From assembly GCA_003963455.1 (NCBI GenBank), contig RXJA01000108.1, positions 1 to 64,000 of the forward strand: a DNA stretch of 64,000 nt, given 5' to 3'. Source of the DNA: Hyphomicrobiales bacterium (GTDB lineage: Bacteria > Pseudomonadota > Alphaproteobacteria > Rhizobiales > Rhizobiaceae). The translations under genes were made by a program, and so were the position numbers. How positions within the stretch are numbered: the stretch's first letter is position 1; each line of letters opens with the position of its first letter. Positions 16,931 through 25,999 of the stretch are shown here, in pieces. The notes beneath the pieces are model-generated. The model made no database searches. It was not told the origin of the DNA and was given only the letters and a program-made list of their open reading frames with translations.

Positions 16931-18763
16931 ATGGAGAAAAGGACCGAATACAACATCTGGTACTGGGTCGCGGCATTTGTGGCTGTGATCCTTATCCAGA
17001 ACCTGATCGCCAGCTGGCAGTCCGTCGCACCGATCAGTTACAGCCAGTTCGAAAAGTATCTCAATGACGGCAAGATCGCCTCCGTCGCAGTCGGAGCAGA
17101 TACGATAACCGGCAGCTTCACAGAACCGGTCGATGGCAAGAGGCAGTTCGTCACGACCGTCGTGAACCCCGCCATCCTCGAGCGGATCGACCGGGCCGGC
17201 GTCGAGATCACGGGCGTTCCGCAGAACACCCTGTTCGGCACGTTGATCTCGTGGGTGGCGCCGGCGCTCGTGTTCTTCGCCATCTGGATGTTCCTGTTCC
17301 GCCGCTTTGCCGACAAGCAGGGTTTCGGCGGGTTCATGCAGGTCGGCCGCAGCAAGGCCAAGGTCTACATGGAGAAGGAGACCGGCGTCAGTTTTGCCGA
17401 CGTCGCCGGCGTGGACGAGGCCAAGGCCGAACTCGAGGAAGTCGTCGCGTTCTTGAAGAACCCGGCGGAATACGGAAAGCTCGGCGCGCGCATTCCCAAG
17501 GGCATCCTGCTGGTCGGGCCGCCGGGGACGGGCAAGACGCTGCTCGCCCGCGCGGTGGCCGGAGAGGCGGGCGTCGCCTTCTTCTCGATTTCCGGCTCGG
17601 AATTCGTCGAGATGTTCGTGGGCGTCGGCGCCGCGCGCGTCCGCGACCTGTTCGAGCAGGCGCGCAAGGCGGCTCCCGCGATCATCTTCATCGACGAGCT
17701 CGATGCCCTCGGTCGCGCGCGCTCGGCAGGCCAGATCGCCGGCGGACATGACGAACGCGAGCAGACGCTCAACCAGCTTCTGACCGAGCTCGACGGCTTC
17801 GACCCGTCGGTCGGCATCGTGCTCCTGGCCGCGACCAACCGGCCCGAGATCCTCGACCCTGCGCTTCTCCGCGCGGGCCGGTTCGACCGGCAGGTTCTGG
17901 TGGACCGGCCCGACAAGAAGGGCCGCGTGCAGATTCTCGGCGTGCACATGAAGAAGGTGAAGCTCGCCCCGGACGTCGATGCCGAGAAGGTGGCGGCACT
18001 GACGCCGGGCTTTTCGGGCGCTGATCTCGCCAATCTGGTCAACGAGGCGGCGCTGCTCGCCACACGCCGCAAGGCCGATGCGGTGACGATGGACGACTTC
18101 AACAATGCCGTGGAACGCATTATCGCCGGGTTGGAGAAGAAGAACCGCGTTCTGAACCCGCGCGAACGCGAGATCGTCGCGCATCACGAAATGGGGCACG
18201 CGCTGGTGGCGATGGCCCTGCCAGGCGTCGATCCCGTGCACAAGGTCTCGATCATCCCCCGCGGCATTGGCGCGCTTGGCTATACTATCCAGCGGCCGAC
18301 CGAGGACCGCTTCCTGATGACGCGCGAGGAGCTCGAGAACAAGATCGCGGTGCTGTTGGGCGGACGGGCGGCGGAAAAGCTCGTCTATAACCATCTCTCG
18401 ACCGGCGCGGCGGACGATCTGGTGAAGGCCACCGACATCGCCCGTGCCATGATCGCGCGCTATGGCATGGATCCCGATCTCGGCAATGTCAGCTACGACA
18501 GCGAACGCCCGGGCTTCCTCGGGACCGGCGATCAGGCGTCCTGGCTCAACCGACGCTACAGCGAGGCGACGGCCGAGCGCATGGACCAGAAGGTGCGCGA
18601 GGTCGTGGATGGCGTCTTCAAGCGCACGCTGGCGCTTCTTGAAAGCAACCGAGGTCTTCTCGAGCAGTCTGCACGCGATCTCTTGCAACGAGAAACGCTG
18701 GATGAGACCGAACTGAAGGAAATCGGCCTCAAGGTGAAAAGAACGGAAGCGGTTGCGGCATGA
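16931..18763 (+). CDS. ftsH: FtsH AAA+ zinc metalloprotease, island paralogue
   Basis: The protein has 610 residues. ATG 16931 follows AGGGAG. Two transmembrane helices (about 10-30 and 108-128) flank a periplasmic domain. The AAA module has Walker A GPPGTGKT (about 197), Walker [12 protein letters not shown] and an SRH with [19 protein letters not shown]. The zinc site HEMGH is at about 418-422, with a downstream acidic ligand region. It is a membrane-anchored, ATP-driven protease for misfolded membrane and short-lived proteins. It is shorter than housekeeping FtsH and lies in a chaperone island, so it is an accessory copy, as in tLST/TLPQC loci. It is co-directional with clpK, 61 bp apart. 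Confidence 0.95.
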   Translation: MEKRTEYNIWYWVAAFVAVILIQNLIASWQSVAPISYSQFEKYLNDGKIASVAVGADTITGSFTEPVDGKRQFVTTVVNPAILERIDRAGVEITGVPQNTLFGTLISWVAPALVFFAIWMFLFRRFADKQGFGGFMQVGRSKAKVYMEKETGVSFADVAGVDEAKAELEEVVAFLKNPAEYGKLGARIPKGILLVGPPGTGKTLLARAVAGEAGVAFFSISGSEFVEMFVGVGAARVRDLFEQARKAAPAIIFIDELDALGRARSAGQIAGGHDEREQTLNQLLTELDGFDPSVGIVLLAATNRPEILDPALLRAGRFDRQVLVDRPDKKGRVQILGVHMKKVKLAPDVDAEKVAALTPGFSGADLANLVNEAALLATRRKADAVTMDDFNNAVERIIAGLEKKNRVLNPREREIVAHHEMGHALVAMALPGVDPVHKVSIIPRGIGALGYTIQRPTEDRFLMTREELENKIAVLLGGRAAEKLVYNHLSTGAADDLVKATDIARAMIARYGMDPDLGNVSYDSERPGFLGTGDQASWLNRRYSEATAERMDQKVREVVDGVFKRTLALLESNRGLLEQSARDLLQRETLDETELKEIGLKVKRTEAVAA

Positions 18764-18824
18764 CGTCTTTAGCGGCGCGGATGGCGCGAACAAATCGAAC
18801 TGGATGAGCGAAGGGAGAACACAA

Positions 18825-21740
18825 ATGGCAAACGGTAAGTGCGACATGTGCGGCCGCCCGGCGACGGCCCGCGTCCGGGCCTCGGTCAACGGCCGCGTGC
18901 AGGACATGGAACTGTGCGATCAGCATTATCGCGAGATGGTGCGCCGGTCTGGCCGCAGCGCGTCGCCGCTCGAATCGCTCTTTGGAAGGCACTCGCTGCT
19001 CGACGAGTTCTTCGGCGACAGCGGATTCGGAAGCCTCTTCGGCGACAGCCCGTTGGCGGGAAGCGCGCTCGGGTCTGCGGGCGGCCACGATGCCGTTGAC
19101 GCAACCTTCGACGATGCCGCCCCCCGGCGCGGCGTCCGTCGCGGCGGGGGCGGACGGACAATCGCCGACAGGCTGAGCGAGCAGGGCAACAAGCTTTTGC
19201 AGGAAGCGGCGCAAAAGGCCGGAGAGTTCGGGCGTAGCGAAGTCGATACCGAACATCTGCTTCTGGCCCTAACTGCTTCCGAGGTCGTCAAGACCATCCT
19301 CGAGCAATTCAAGGTCGATGTGGACGATCTGCGTCGACAGATCGAGACAGAGGCAAAGCGCGGCGATGCCAAGCCGCAAGGCGAGATCGGCGTCAGTCCG
19401 CGCCTCAAGGACGCGCTGAACCGGGCCTTTATCGCCTCGAACGAGTTGGGCCACTCCTATGTTGGCCCTGAGCACTTGGTGATCGGCCTCGCCGAAGAGG
19501 GTGAGGGTCTCGCCGCGTCGATCCTCCGCAAATACGGATTGACACCGCAGGCGCTGCGCCAGCAGGTGACGAAGGTCGTCGGCAAGGGCGCCGAGGAAGG
19601 CCGCGTGGAGGCCCCCTCCAGCACGCCCGATCTCGACCAATACAGTCGTGACCTGACCAAACTCGCCCGCGAGGGCAAGCTCGACCCCGTCATCGGCCGC
19701 GCTCGAGAGATCGAGACGACGATCGAAGTGCTGGCCCGGCGCAAGAAGAACAATCCCGTCCTGATCGGCGAGCCCGGCGTGGGCAAGACCGCAATCGTCG
19801 AGGGGCTGGCGCAGCGGATCGTCGCTGGCGAGGTGCCCGAGGCGTTGCGCGACAAGCGGTTGGTAGAGCTCAACATCAACTCTATGGTCGCCGGGTCGAA
19901 ATATCGCGGCGAGTTCGAGGAACGAGTCCAGAAGATCCTCAAGGAGATCACCGAGGAGAAGGACAGCCTGATCCTGTTCATCGACGAGATTCACACGATT
20001 GTGGGCGCGGGCCAGGGCGGCGGTGAAGGCGGGCTCGACATCGCCAACACCTTCAAGCCGGCGCTGGCGCGAGGCGAGTTGAACCTGATCGGTGCCACGA
20101 CTCTCAACGAGTATCAAAAATATATCGAAAAGGACGCCGCGCTCGAACGCCGCTTCCAACCGGTCTACGTTGACGAACCGACGGTCGCGCAGACGATCAT
20201 GATCCTGCGCGGTCTGCGTGATACGCTGGAGGCCCATCACAAGGTTACGATCACAGACGAAGCTATCGTCGCGGCGGCAGAGCTTTCGGACAGGTATATC
20301 ACCGGCCGCTTCATGCCCGACAAGGCGATCGATCTCATCGATCAGGCCGCCGCGCGCGTGAAGATCAGCGCCACCGCGCGCCCGGTTGACGTGCAGGAGC
20401 TCGATGCCGAGGTCCAACAGATCAAGCGCGAGCAGGATTACGCCGCGGCCCGCAAGCAGTTCGACCGGGCGGCGGAACTCAAGAGAGAGCTGGAAACCAA
20501 GCAGAAGGAACTGAACGAGCTACTGGAAGTCTGGAAACGCGACCAGGCATCGGCCACGGCCGAAGTGCGCGTCGACCATGTCGCCCAGATCGTCTCGAAG
20601 ATCACTGGTGTTCCGGTCACGGAGCTGACCACCGAGGAGAAGGACAAGCTCCTCAAGCTCGAGGAGAAGTTGCACGAGCGCGTGATTGGCCAGGAAGAAG
20701 CGATCCGAGCCGTGGCCGACGCGGTGCGCCTGGCGCGTGCGGGTTTGCGCGAAGGACGCGGCCCGACCGCGACCTTCCTGTTCCTCGGCCCGACAGGCGT
20801 TGGTAAGACGGAACTGGCCAAGACGCTCGCCGAGGTTATCTTCGGCGATCAAGACGCGATGATCCGTATAGACATGTCGGAATATGGCGAGCGGCACTCC
20901 GTTGCCCGGCTTGTCGGGGCGCCTCCGGGTTATGTCGGCTATGACGAGGGCGGCCAGCTGACCGAGAAGGTCCGCCGCCGCCCCTATTCGGTCGTGCTCC
21001 TCGACGAAATCGAGAAGGCGCATCCGGATGTCTACAACATCCTGCTTCAGGTGTTCGACGACGGCCGCCTGACAGATGGCAAGGGCCGCGTGGTGGACTT
21101 CACCAACACCATTATCATCGCCACCTCGAACCTCGGTTCCGACATCATCCAGCGCAACCTCAAAAAGCGCGGGACGCAGGAGTTCGACGAGGTGAAGCAG
21201 AAGGCCGAACTTATGGAGGTGCTGCGCGGACATTTCCGGCCCGAGTTCATCAACCGGATCGACGAGATCATCGTGTTCCATTCGCTGAATCATGCCGAGA
21301 TCCGCCAGATCGTTGAGTTGCAGCTGAACCGGGTGAAACGCACGGCCCTGACCCAAGGCGTCGAACTCGAATTCGACGTGAGTGTCGTGGATCACTTCGG
21401 CGCGGTCGGCTTCCGCCCCGAATTCGGCGCTCGCGAGTTGCGGCGACTGATCCGCTCGCAACTCGAGACCGAGCTCGCTCGCGAGATCCTCTCGGGACGT
21501 ATCGCGGACGGCGACAAGGTACGCGTTGCCTGGTCGGCGGACGAGCAGAAGGTGGTCTTCGAGAAGCTCGAAAGGGCTAAGGCTGCCGATGCGTCGAGCG
21601 AGGACGCCGACGAGTCGAAAGGCGCCCCAGGCCAAAAGGGCAAGCGAAAGTCGGCGAACAGAGAACACAAGCCAAGTGCAGATGAGTCCGACAAGAAGTC
21701 ACTGAAGAGCTCGTCTGGCGAACAAAAGCCGTCCGCCTGA
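18825..21740 (+). CDS. clpK: ClpK/ClpG-type AAA+ disaggregase with N-terminal zinc finger
   Basis: The protein has 971 residues. ATG 18825 has AAGGGAG upstream. The N-terminus holds a CxxC...CxxH zinc finger (Cys6, Cys9, Cys31, His34), then Gly-rich linkers and a Clp-N double repeat (about 120-260). The two AAA domains carry Walker A GEPGVGKT (about 315) and GPTGVGKT (about 655), with [10 protein letters not shown] and [12 protein letters not shown]alker B motifs. A ClpC-like middle coil lies between them (about 530-590). A Lys/Ser-rich hydrophilic tail of about 60 residues ends the protein. ClpK/ClpG is the hallmark of tLST and confers survival of lethal heat by autonomous disaggregation. 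I see no clear IGF/L-type ClpP loop, which agrees with ClpP independence but is not proof. Confidence 0.93.
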   Translation: MANGKCDMCGRPATARVRASVNGRVQDMELCDQHYREMVRRSGRSASPLESLFGRHSLLDEFFGDSGFGSLFGDSPLAGSALGSAGGHDAVDATFDDAAPRRGVRRGGGGRTIADRLSEQGNKLLQEAAQKAGEFGRSEVDTEHLLLALTASEVVKTILEQFKVDVDDLRRQIETEAKRGDAKPQGEIGVSPRLKDALNRAFIASNELGHSYVGPEHLVIGLAEEGEGLAASILRKYGLTPQALRQQVTKVVGKGAEEGRVEAPSSTPDLDQYSRDLTKLAREGKLDPVIGRAREIETTIEVLARRKKNNPVLIGEPGVGKTAIVEGLAQRIVAGEVPEALRDKRLVELNINSMVAGSKYRGEFEERVQKILKEITEEKDSLILFIDEIHTIVGAGQGGGEGGLDIANTFKPALARGELNLIGATTLNEYQKYIEKDAALERRFQPVYVDEPTVAQTIMILRGLRDTLEAHHKVTITDEAIVAAAELSDRYITGRFMPDKAIDLIDQAAARVKISATARPVDVQELDAEVQQIKREQDYAAARKQFDRAAELKRELETKQKELNELLEVWKRDQASATAEVRVDHVAQIVSKITGVPVTELTTEEKDKLLKLEEKLHERVIGQEEAIRAVADAVRLARAGLREGRGPTATFLFLGPTGVGKTELAKTLAEVIFGDQDAMIRIDMSEYGERHSVARLVGAPPGYVGYDEGGQLTEKVRRRPYSVVLLDEIEKAHPDVYNILLQVFDDGRLTDGKGRVVDFTNTIIIATSNLGSDIIQRNLKKRGTQEFDEVKQKAELMEVLRGHFRPEFINRIDEIIVFHSLNHAEIRQIVELQLNRVKRTALTQGVELEFDVSVVDHFGAVGFRPEFGARELRRLIRSQLETELAREILSGRIADGDKVRVAWSADEQKVVFEKLERAKAADASSEDADESKGAPGQKGKRKSANREHKPSADESDKKSLKSSSGEQKPSA

Positions 21741-21813
21741 AACGAGCGTCCCGGCCGGACACGGGCCACATCGACCATCTCCGGCCGGACCTCCAACGCA
21801 AAAGTCAGCGAAA

Positions 21814-22938
21814 ATGAAGATTCGAACCGCATTTCGTAATCTCGACCGCCACGGGCGGCAGCGCGCCCCCGAGGTGATCGCCGAGGAGGTCCGGCAGCTT
21901 GAAAGTCATCTGAAGCGCTTCCGACCCGAGCTGGTCCGTTTGGAGATCTCCGTGTCGCAGACGGAGGGCAAGACCCGCATCCACGCCAGCCTGCGTCTCC
22001 AACTGCCCTCGGGCGTGATCGCAGCGCAGGAGGACGGATTCGAGATCGAACCTGTCCTGCGCAAGGCGTTCGCCGATCTGCGCAGACGTGTCGATCGGAA
22101 GGTGGCGCTGCTCAAGGGCGAACCGCAATGGAAGCGCCGGGCACGGCGCGCCCGGATCAAGGCGCTGCTGCCGCCCGCACGGGACAGAGCCGAGGCCAAA
22201 CGTCGCACGCTCTATTTCGGCCTGATCGAGGATCATCTCGATGCGGTCTACGACACCGTGAGGCGCGAACTGACTTACCTGGAGGCCAGCGGGGCGGTCC
22301 GCGAAGGCCGTCTCGATGTCGGCGATCTGGTCGATGCGACGATCCTGAAAGGTCTCGAGCGGTTCGAGCAGCGGCCGACAGAGTTCTCGGTCGGCCCCTG
22401 GCTGACGCGGCTGGCCTTCGAGAGCATCGACGCTGCGGCACGGGAGGCCAGCCATGCGCTGCCCGACAGCGCCGCCTCTCTCGACTTGGAGCCCGAGGCC
22501 CCGGCGCAGGATCCGACCGAGGCCGACCAGGAGATGTTCGAGTTCTATCAGCCCGACGAAGCCCTGCGTCTGGAAGACGTCGTGGCCGACGGCTCCGCCG
22601 CCAATCCCGAGGCCGAAGCGGCGCGGCGCGAGGAGGCACTGGCGCTGCACCGGGCCGTCGCGGCGCTCCCGGCGCTGTGGCGCAGGGTGCTGCTGCGGCT
22701 CGATCTGGAGAACGACACGGCGGAGCACGTCTCCCAAATCCTCGGCATTCCGGAAGATGACGTCCGACGGATCGCCCAATCCGCGCGGGCGCAGCTTCGC
22801 GAGAAGATGCAGGCGTCCGGATACCCGGCTGACACCGCCGGGACGTTCAGGGAATCGTCGCGCATCCCGCAGCCACTTCTGGATCGGGATCGGATCGAGA
22901 GGGGTCTCCTGGGCGACGTGAAGGGAGAAGCGTCATGA
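21814..22938 (+). CDS. HPF/RaiA-domain fused to sigma-70-like domain
   Basis: The protein has 374 residues. Residues 1-105 look like a ribosome hibernation factor (HPF/RaiA/YfiA) domain: a paired-strand pattern with LVRLEISVSQTEG, RIHASLRLQLPSGVIAAQEDG and a basic final helix. Residues about 135-212 resemble sigma region 2 (DLVDATILKGLERFEQ, VGPWLTRLAFESID). Residues about 272-333 resemble sigma region 4 with an HTH (TAEHVSQILGIPEDDVRRIAQSAR). An acidic linker separates the two sigma-like parts. It may couple ribosome silencing with transcription or form a stress-specific sigma-like regulator. It sits between clpK and hdeD. The stop overlaps the next ATG (ATGA). The domain calls are by pattern only, so function is inferred. 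Confidence 0.65.
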   Translation: MKIRTAFRNLDRHGRQRAPEVIAEEVRQLESHLKRFRPELVRLEISVSQTEGKTRIHASLRLQLPSGVIAAQEDGFEIEPVLRKAFADLRRRVDRKVALLKGEPQWKRRARRARIKALLPPARDRAEAKRRTLYFGLIEDHLDAVYDTVRRELTYLEASGAVREGRLDVGDLVDATILKGLERFEQRPTEFSVGPWLTRLAFESIDAAAREASHALPDSAASLDLEPEAPAQDPTEADQEMFEFYQPDEALRLEDVVADGSAANPEAEAARREEALALHRAVAALPALWRRVLLRLDLENDTAEHVSQILGIPEDDVRRIAQSARAQLREKMQASGYPADTAGTFRESSRIPQPLLDRDRIERGLLGDVKGEAS

Positions 22939-23120
22939 CGCGCGGACATAATCGTCCTCCCCTTCCACCGAAGGTGCCGGGGACCGACATGCGGTCTTGG
23001 GACGTGCCGACGGCCATCATCTACCGGCCGGCGCGCTCGGTAATGAGCGTAGAAAATGCCGGCGCAACTCGGTTCCAGGAAACTTCTGAAAATTCAAGGA
23101 GGAGGAGAAATGAACACTGA
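22935..23120 (+). pseudogene. truncated copy of the NDUFS4-like gene start
   Basis: Sixty-one codons, coupled to the preceding gene by ATGA. The first 37 residues (GHNRPPLPPKVPGTDMRSW, then VPTAIIYRPARSVM) are nearly the same as the N-terminus of the intact NDUFS4-like protein at 24641. After that the frame runs into unrelated sequence and ends at 23120, overlapping hdeD. The copy is part of a 104-bp direct repeat, so this is the remnant left when the hdeD segment separated the two genes. Confidence 0.75.
22943..23046 (+). repeat. 104-bp direct repeat, left copy
   Basis: It differs from 24646-24749 at about 6 of 104 positions (about 94% identity). It covers the 5' coding part of the NDUFS4-like gene. 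Together with the right copy it brackets hdeD and two small genes. Confidence 0.9.
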
Positions 23121-23760
23121 GGCGGAACAAAGTGTGCGGGGCAGTGAGGATCTGCTTTGCAGCCTCTCCAAGAACTGGTGGGCATTTGTCCTCCGAGGCA
23201 TTCTCGCGTTCCTGATTGCAGCGCTGGCATTCATCATGCCGGCAGAGTCGCTCCTCGCCTTGACCCTCGTCTTCGGGGCGTTCTCTTTTGCCGACGGTGT
23301 GTTCGGGCTAATTGCCGCCGTACGGCACCTCCGCAAGGGCGAACGTTGGGGCTGGCTGATGTTCAGCGGCATCCTTGGAATTGCGACCGGTGTCGTTGTG
23401 GTGGTCTCGCCCTTCGTCGCTACATTGGTGCTGGCCACTTTCCTCTGGGCGAGCATCGCTTTCTGGTCAGCGTTATCCGGCATCTTTGAAATCGTCGCGG
23501 CGATCCGACTGCGCAAGGAAATCAAAGGCGAGATCTGGCTTATTCTAAGCGGTCTTGTCTCGGTTGCCCTGAGCGTCGCCGTAATCTGGCTGTTTCTCAC
23601 CCGCCCGGTCGAGACCTTTCTTGCGCTCGGTTGGCTCCTCGGTTTCTACGCTGCCTTCTTCGGCGTGATGATGGTGTTGCTCGGCCTCCGGCTTCGCAAG
23701 GCTCGTAGATCCGACGGCTCCATCTCCAGTGACATTATGAACAAACCCAGTGAAGCGTGA
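23110..23760 (+). CDS. hdeD: HdeD-family acid-resistance membrane protein
   Basis: The protein has 216 residues. ATG 23110 has an ideal AAGGAGGAGG site. Six transmembrane helices occur in three hairpins: WWAFVLRGILAFLIAALAFI, the LVFGAFSFADGVFGLIAAV pair, FSGILGIATGVVVVV and so on, the internal-repeat topology of HdeD/DUF308. Basic loops between the helices fit a positive-inside orientation. HdeD is linked to acid resistance at high cell density and is a standard tLST gene. Base composition from here to about 24.6 kb is more AT-rich than the flanks. The stop overlaps the next small frame by GTGA. Confidence 0.92.
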   Translation: MNTEAEQSVRGSEDLLCSLSKNWWAFVLRGILAFLIAALAFIMPAESLLALTLVFGAFSFADGVFGLIAAVRHLRKGERWGWLMFSGILGIATGVVVVVSPFVATLVLATFLWASIAFWSALSGIFEIVAAIRLRKEIKGEIWLILSGLVSVALSVAVIWLFLTRPVETFLALGWLLGFYAAFFGVMMVLLGLRLRKARRSDGSISSDIMNKPSEA

Positions 23761-23969
23761 GCGTGGCGACCGAACACCACCGATACGTTGGCGACGAAGA
23801 CGACGATCTCACTCGTTGGGATGAAACGATCTTCGAGCGATGTTTGCGCGTCGGCTTCAATCCGTTTGGCTCTGGGCCGACGCCTGTTTTCTTGCGGCAC
23901 AAGCCAATAGAAGAGACGGCGGCGCACAATCTCCCGAATCAAGCTGCGGGAGATTGCAGAGATGAATGA
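23757..23969 (+). CDS. small acidic hypothetical protein
   Basis: The frame has 70 codons, GTG start overlapping the hdeD stop (GTGA); its own stop overlaps the next ATG at 23962. It is rich in Asp/Glu, has no membrane segment and no recognised domain. The double overlap is the main support for translation; the sequence itself is not distinctive. Confidence 0.4.
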   Translation: MSVATEHHRYVGDEDDDLTRWDETIFERCLRVGFNPFGSGPTPVFLRHKPIEETAAHNLPNQAAGDCRDE

Positions 23970-24654
23970 TGGCAGTCCGTCTAACGGCAGCAAACAACCT
24001 GTATATAGGCGTTCTATATATAGAGCTCGCGACCTGGCTTATGCGCTTTTCTCTATCGCCATTGGGGGAGCAGCATATCTCGCTTTTCGCGAGATGTTCG
24101 TCGAGAGCGAGCCCGTACCCTTCGCCCGGGAAGTAGTGCTGGTGTTTCTCGGGGCCGTTGCGACAATCTATCTGACAGCGGTCTTGCTGAACAGGCAAAC
24201 TGAGCTGGAGCTTCGCAAGGAAGGACAGGTCATCATCCTTCAAAAGAAGAATGATATTTACATGGCCTGCATCGAGAAGGTCGCCCAAATCGTGGAGACC
24301 GCTCTGCACAACGACGACCTGATTGATGAATTGCGCGTCTTGAACCACAAGTTGGCCGTGCTGGGTAGTTCTGACGTCATCGCCTCCTTCGAGAATGTCC
24401 TTGATACCCTGATTTCGGGTCTGCGGGACGGAAAACTAAATTCAGAGGACGGATCAAATATCATGAAAGCTGTCGCAGAAATGACCTCCGCGATGCGCAG
24501 AGATATCCTCGAAGAGATTGCTGCCGGGAATCGGCGTACAACGCGTGAAGCCATTCTTCGAAACTCGAACCGTATGCAACATCTCGACCGGATTGAGTTC
24601 GGTAGTTCCGAAAGGGAACTACATCAGAAGGAAAACGGCAATGCTCGGACATAA
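23962..24654 (+). CDS. two-helix membrane protein with cytoplasmic coiled coil, unknown function
   Basis: The protein has 230 residues. A basic N-terminus precedes two transmembrane helices (about 27-46 and 57-76). The rest is a long cytoplasmic helical region with Glu/Lys/Leu heptads (about 77-215). I do not recognise a family. The topology resembles small stress-membrane proteins, but no assignment is justified. It is lower in GC than the flanking genes, belongs to the segment between the 104-bp repeats, and overlaps the start of the next gene by 14 bp. Confidence 0.6.
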   Translation: MNDGSPSNGSKQPVYRRSIYRARDLAYALFSIAIGGAAYLAFREMFVESEPVPFAREVVLVFLGAVATIYLTAVLLNRQTELELRKEGQVIILQKKNDIYMACIEKVAQIVETALHNDDLIDELRVLNHKLAVLGSSDVIASFENVLDTLISGLRDGKLNSEDGSNIMKAVAEMTSAMRRDILEEIAAGNRRTTREAILRNSNRMQHLDRIEFGSSERELHQKENGNART

Positions 24655-25216
24655 TCGTCCTCCCTTTCCACCGAAGGTGCCTGGGACCGACATGAGGTCG
24701 TGGGCCGTGCCGACGGCCATCATCTACCGGCCGGCGCGCTCGGTGATGACCTCCGCGCCCCGGCCGAATTACTGGGTGCTCGAGTTTGAGCCATCGCGAC
24801 CGCTCTGGATCGAGCCGCTCATGGGCTATACCTCAAGCGACGATCCCTATCGTTCGATACGGCTCAAGTTCCCTGATCGGCAAAGCGCCATCGATTTTGC
24901 TGAACATAACGACTGGCGCTATATCGTGCGCGAGGACAATTCTGAGCGTGGTCCTGCCAACCGTTGGCAAGGAAGCGAGAGCCATCGGCTCTACAAGGGC
25001 GCGGATGCGCCGGGCGCTTTTCGAATTCTGCGCGGAAGCTACTCGGGAGGCACAGATCATCGCCTTCAGCGCGCGGTGAACCGTGAGGGCTCCGTCGAGC
25101 TGTCCGCTCAGGATAGTAACGGCGCGGATCCGGTTCTCGAAGCGAGCCTCGAGTCCTTCCCGGCGTCCGATCCGCCGGCATGGACGGGTGTGACGGTGGC
25201 GGCGAAGAAACCATGA
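24641..25216 (+). CDS. NDUFS4-like (ETC complex I 18 kDa subunit-like) protein
   Basis: The protein has 191 residues from ATG 24641, with AGAAGGAAAA upstream; an open frame back to 24518 lies inside the previous gene. The core VPTAIIYRPARSVM, WVLEFEPSRPLWIEPLMGYTSS, IRLKFPDRQSAIDFAEHNDWRYIV is the signature of the complex I accessory subunit NDUFS4 family. The N-terminal and C-terminal 50 residues are extra, and the C-terminus has an ASDPPAWTGV motif seen in other small alphaproteobacterial proteins. A stress-island copy may adjust respiratory complex I under heat or oxidative stress; this is inference. Confidence 0.8.
   Translation: MLGHNRPPFPPKVPGTDMRSWAVPTAIIYRPARSVMTSAPRPNYWVLEFEPSRPLWIEPLMGYTSSDDPYRSIRLKFPDRQSAIDFAEHNDWRYIVREDNSERGPANRWQGSESHRLYKGADAPGAFRILRGSYSGGTDHRLQRAVNREGSVELSAQDSNGADPVLEASLESFPASDPPAWTGVTVAAKKP
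24646..24749 (+). repeat. 104-bp direct repeat, right copy
   Basis: This is the partner of 22943-23046. It contains codons 2-36 of the intact NDUFS4-like gene. Exchange between the copies would delete 1.7 kb, remove hdeD and fuse the HPF-sigma gene directly to the NDUFS4-like gene with the same ATGA-type coupling. Confidence 0.9.
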
Positions 25217-25249
25217 CTCGAACTGGAAACTGACGCGGGAACCGATAGC

Positions 25250-25999
25250 TTGTTTCCCTATCTCGACACCGTCGCGCGGAGATATCCTCCCGTCATCGTC
25301 TGGGCACTCGTAGGGGTGAACGTCCTCGCGTTCCTCTACCAGATCAGCCTGCCCCAGCGCCTGCTGGATCGGTTCCTGTTCGAGTTCGCGCTGGTGCCAT
25401 CGCGCTTCTTCGGGCAGCTCAGTCTTGTCGCCCCCTCTGATTGGACTCCCTTCCTGACGAATATGTTCCTGCACGGGGGGTGGCTGCACCTCATCCTCAA
25501 CATGTGGACACTCTGGATTTTCGGTCCCGCGGTCGAGGACCGTCTCGGTGCTGGGCGGTTCATCCTGTTCTATCTGTTCTGCGGCGTGGCTGCGGGGGTG
25601 GCCCATGCGCTCGCGAACCCTGACTCGGTCGTGCCTGCGCTCGGTGCATCCGGCGCGATTGCAGGTGTGATCGGGTGTTACGCGCGGATGTTTCCGGCGG
25701 CCCGGCTGGTTATGATCGTGCCCATACTGTTCATACCGTTGTTCTTCGAAGTCCGGGCATTTGTATTCGCCTTGATCTGGTTCCTCATGCAGCTCATCCC
25801 GGGATTTATGTCTTTGGGTGACCAGGCGTCGGGCGGGATCGCCTGGTGGGCGCATATCGGCGGCTTCGTCGCCGGCTGGCTCATCACGCCGCTGTTGCGA
25901 AGGCCTAGCGCAACCTATCGCCATTACTATCGAGACGAAGGCATCTACGGGTTCTTGCCGGATGGACGCCGGAGAGGAGGACAAAGTCCATGGACATAA
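25250..25999 (+). CDS. rhomboid-family intramembrane serine protease
   Basis: The protein has 249 residues, TTG start. It has six or more transmembrane helices. The catalytic serine is in GASGAIAG (Ser134) and the His in WWAHIGGF (His202). The conserved FLTNMFLHGGWLHLILNMWTLW segment (HxxxN region) supports the oxyanion site. It cleaves transmembrane substrates, here probably as part of membrane protein surveillance together with FtsH and the HtrA-like protease. It overlaps the next gene by 10 bp, so it is co-translated with the Clp-fold protease. Confidence 0.92.
   Translation: MFPYLDTVARRYPPVIVWALVGVNVLAFLYQISLPQRLLDRFLFEFALVPSRFFGQLSLVAPSDWTPFLTNMFLHGGWLHLILNMWTLWIFGPAVEDRLGAGRFILFYLFCGVAAGVAHALANPDSVVPALGASGAIAGVIGCYARMFPAARLVMIVPILFIPLFFEVRAFVFALIWFLMQLIPGFMSLGDQASGGIAWWAHIGGFVAGWLITPLLRRPSATYRHYYRDEGIYGFLPDGRRRGGQSPWT

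Noticed and set aside
16787..18907. 706-codon minus-strand open frame
   Set aside because: Antisense to ftsH, whose AAA and zinc motifs are unmistakable on the plus strand.
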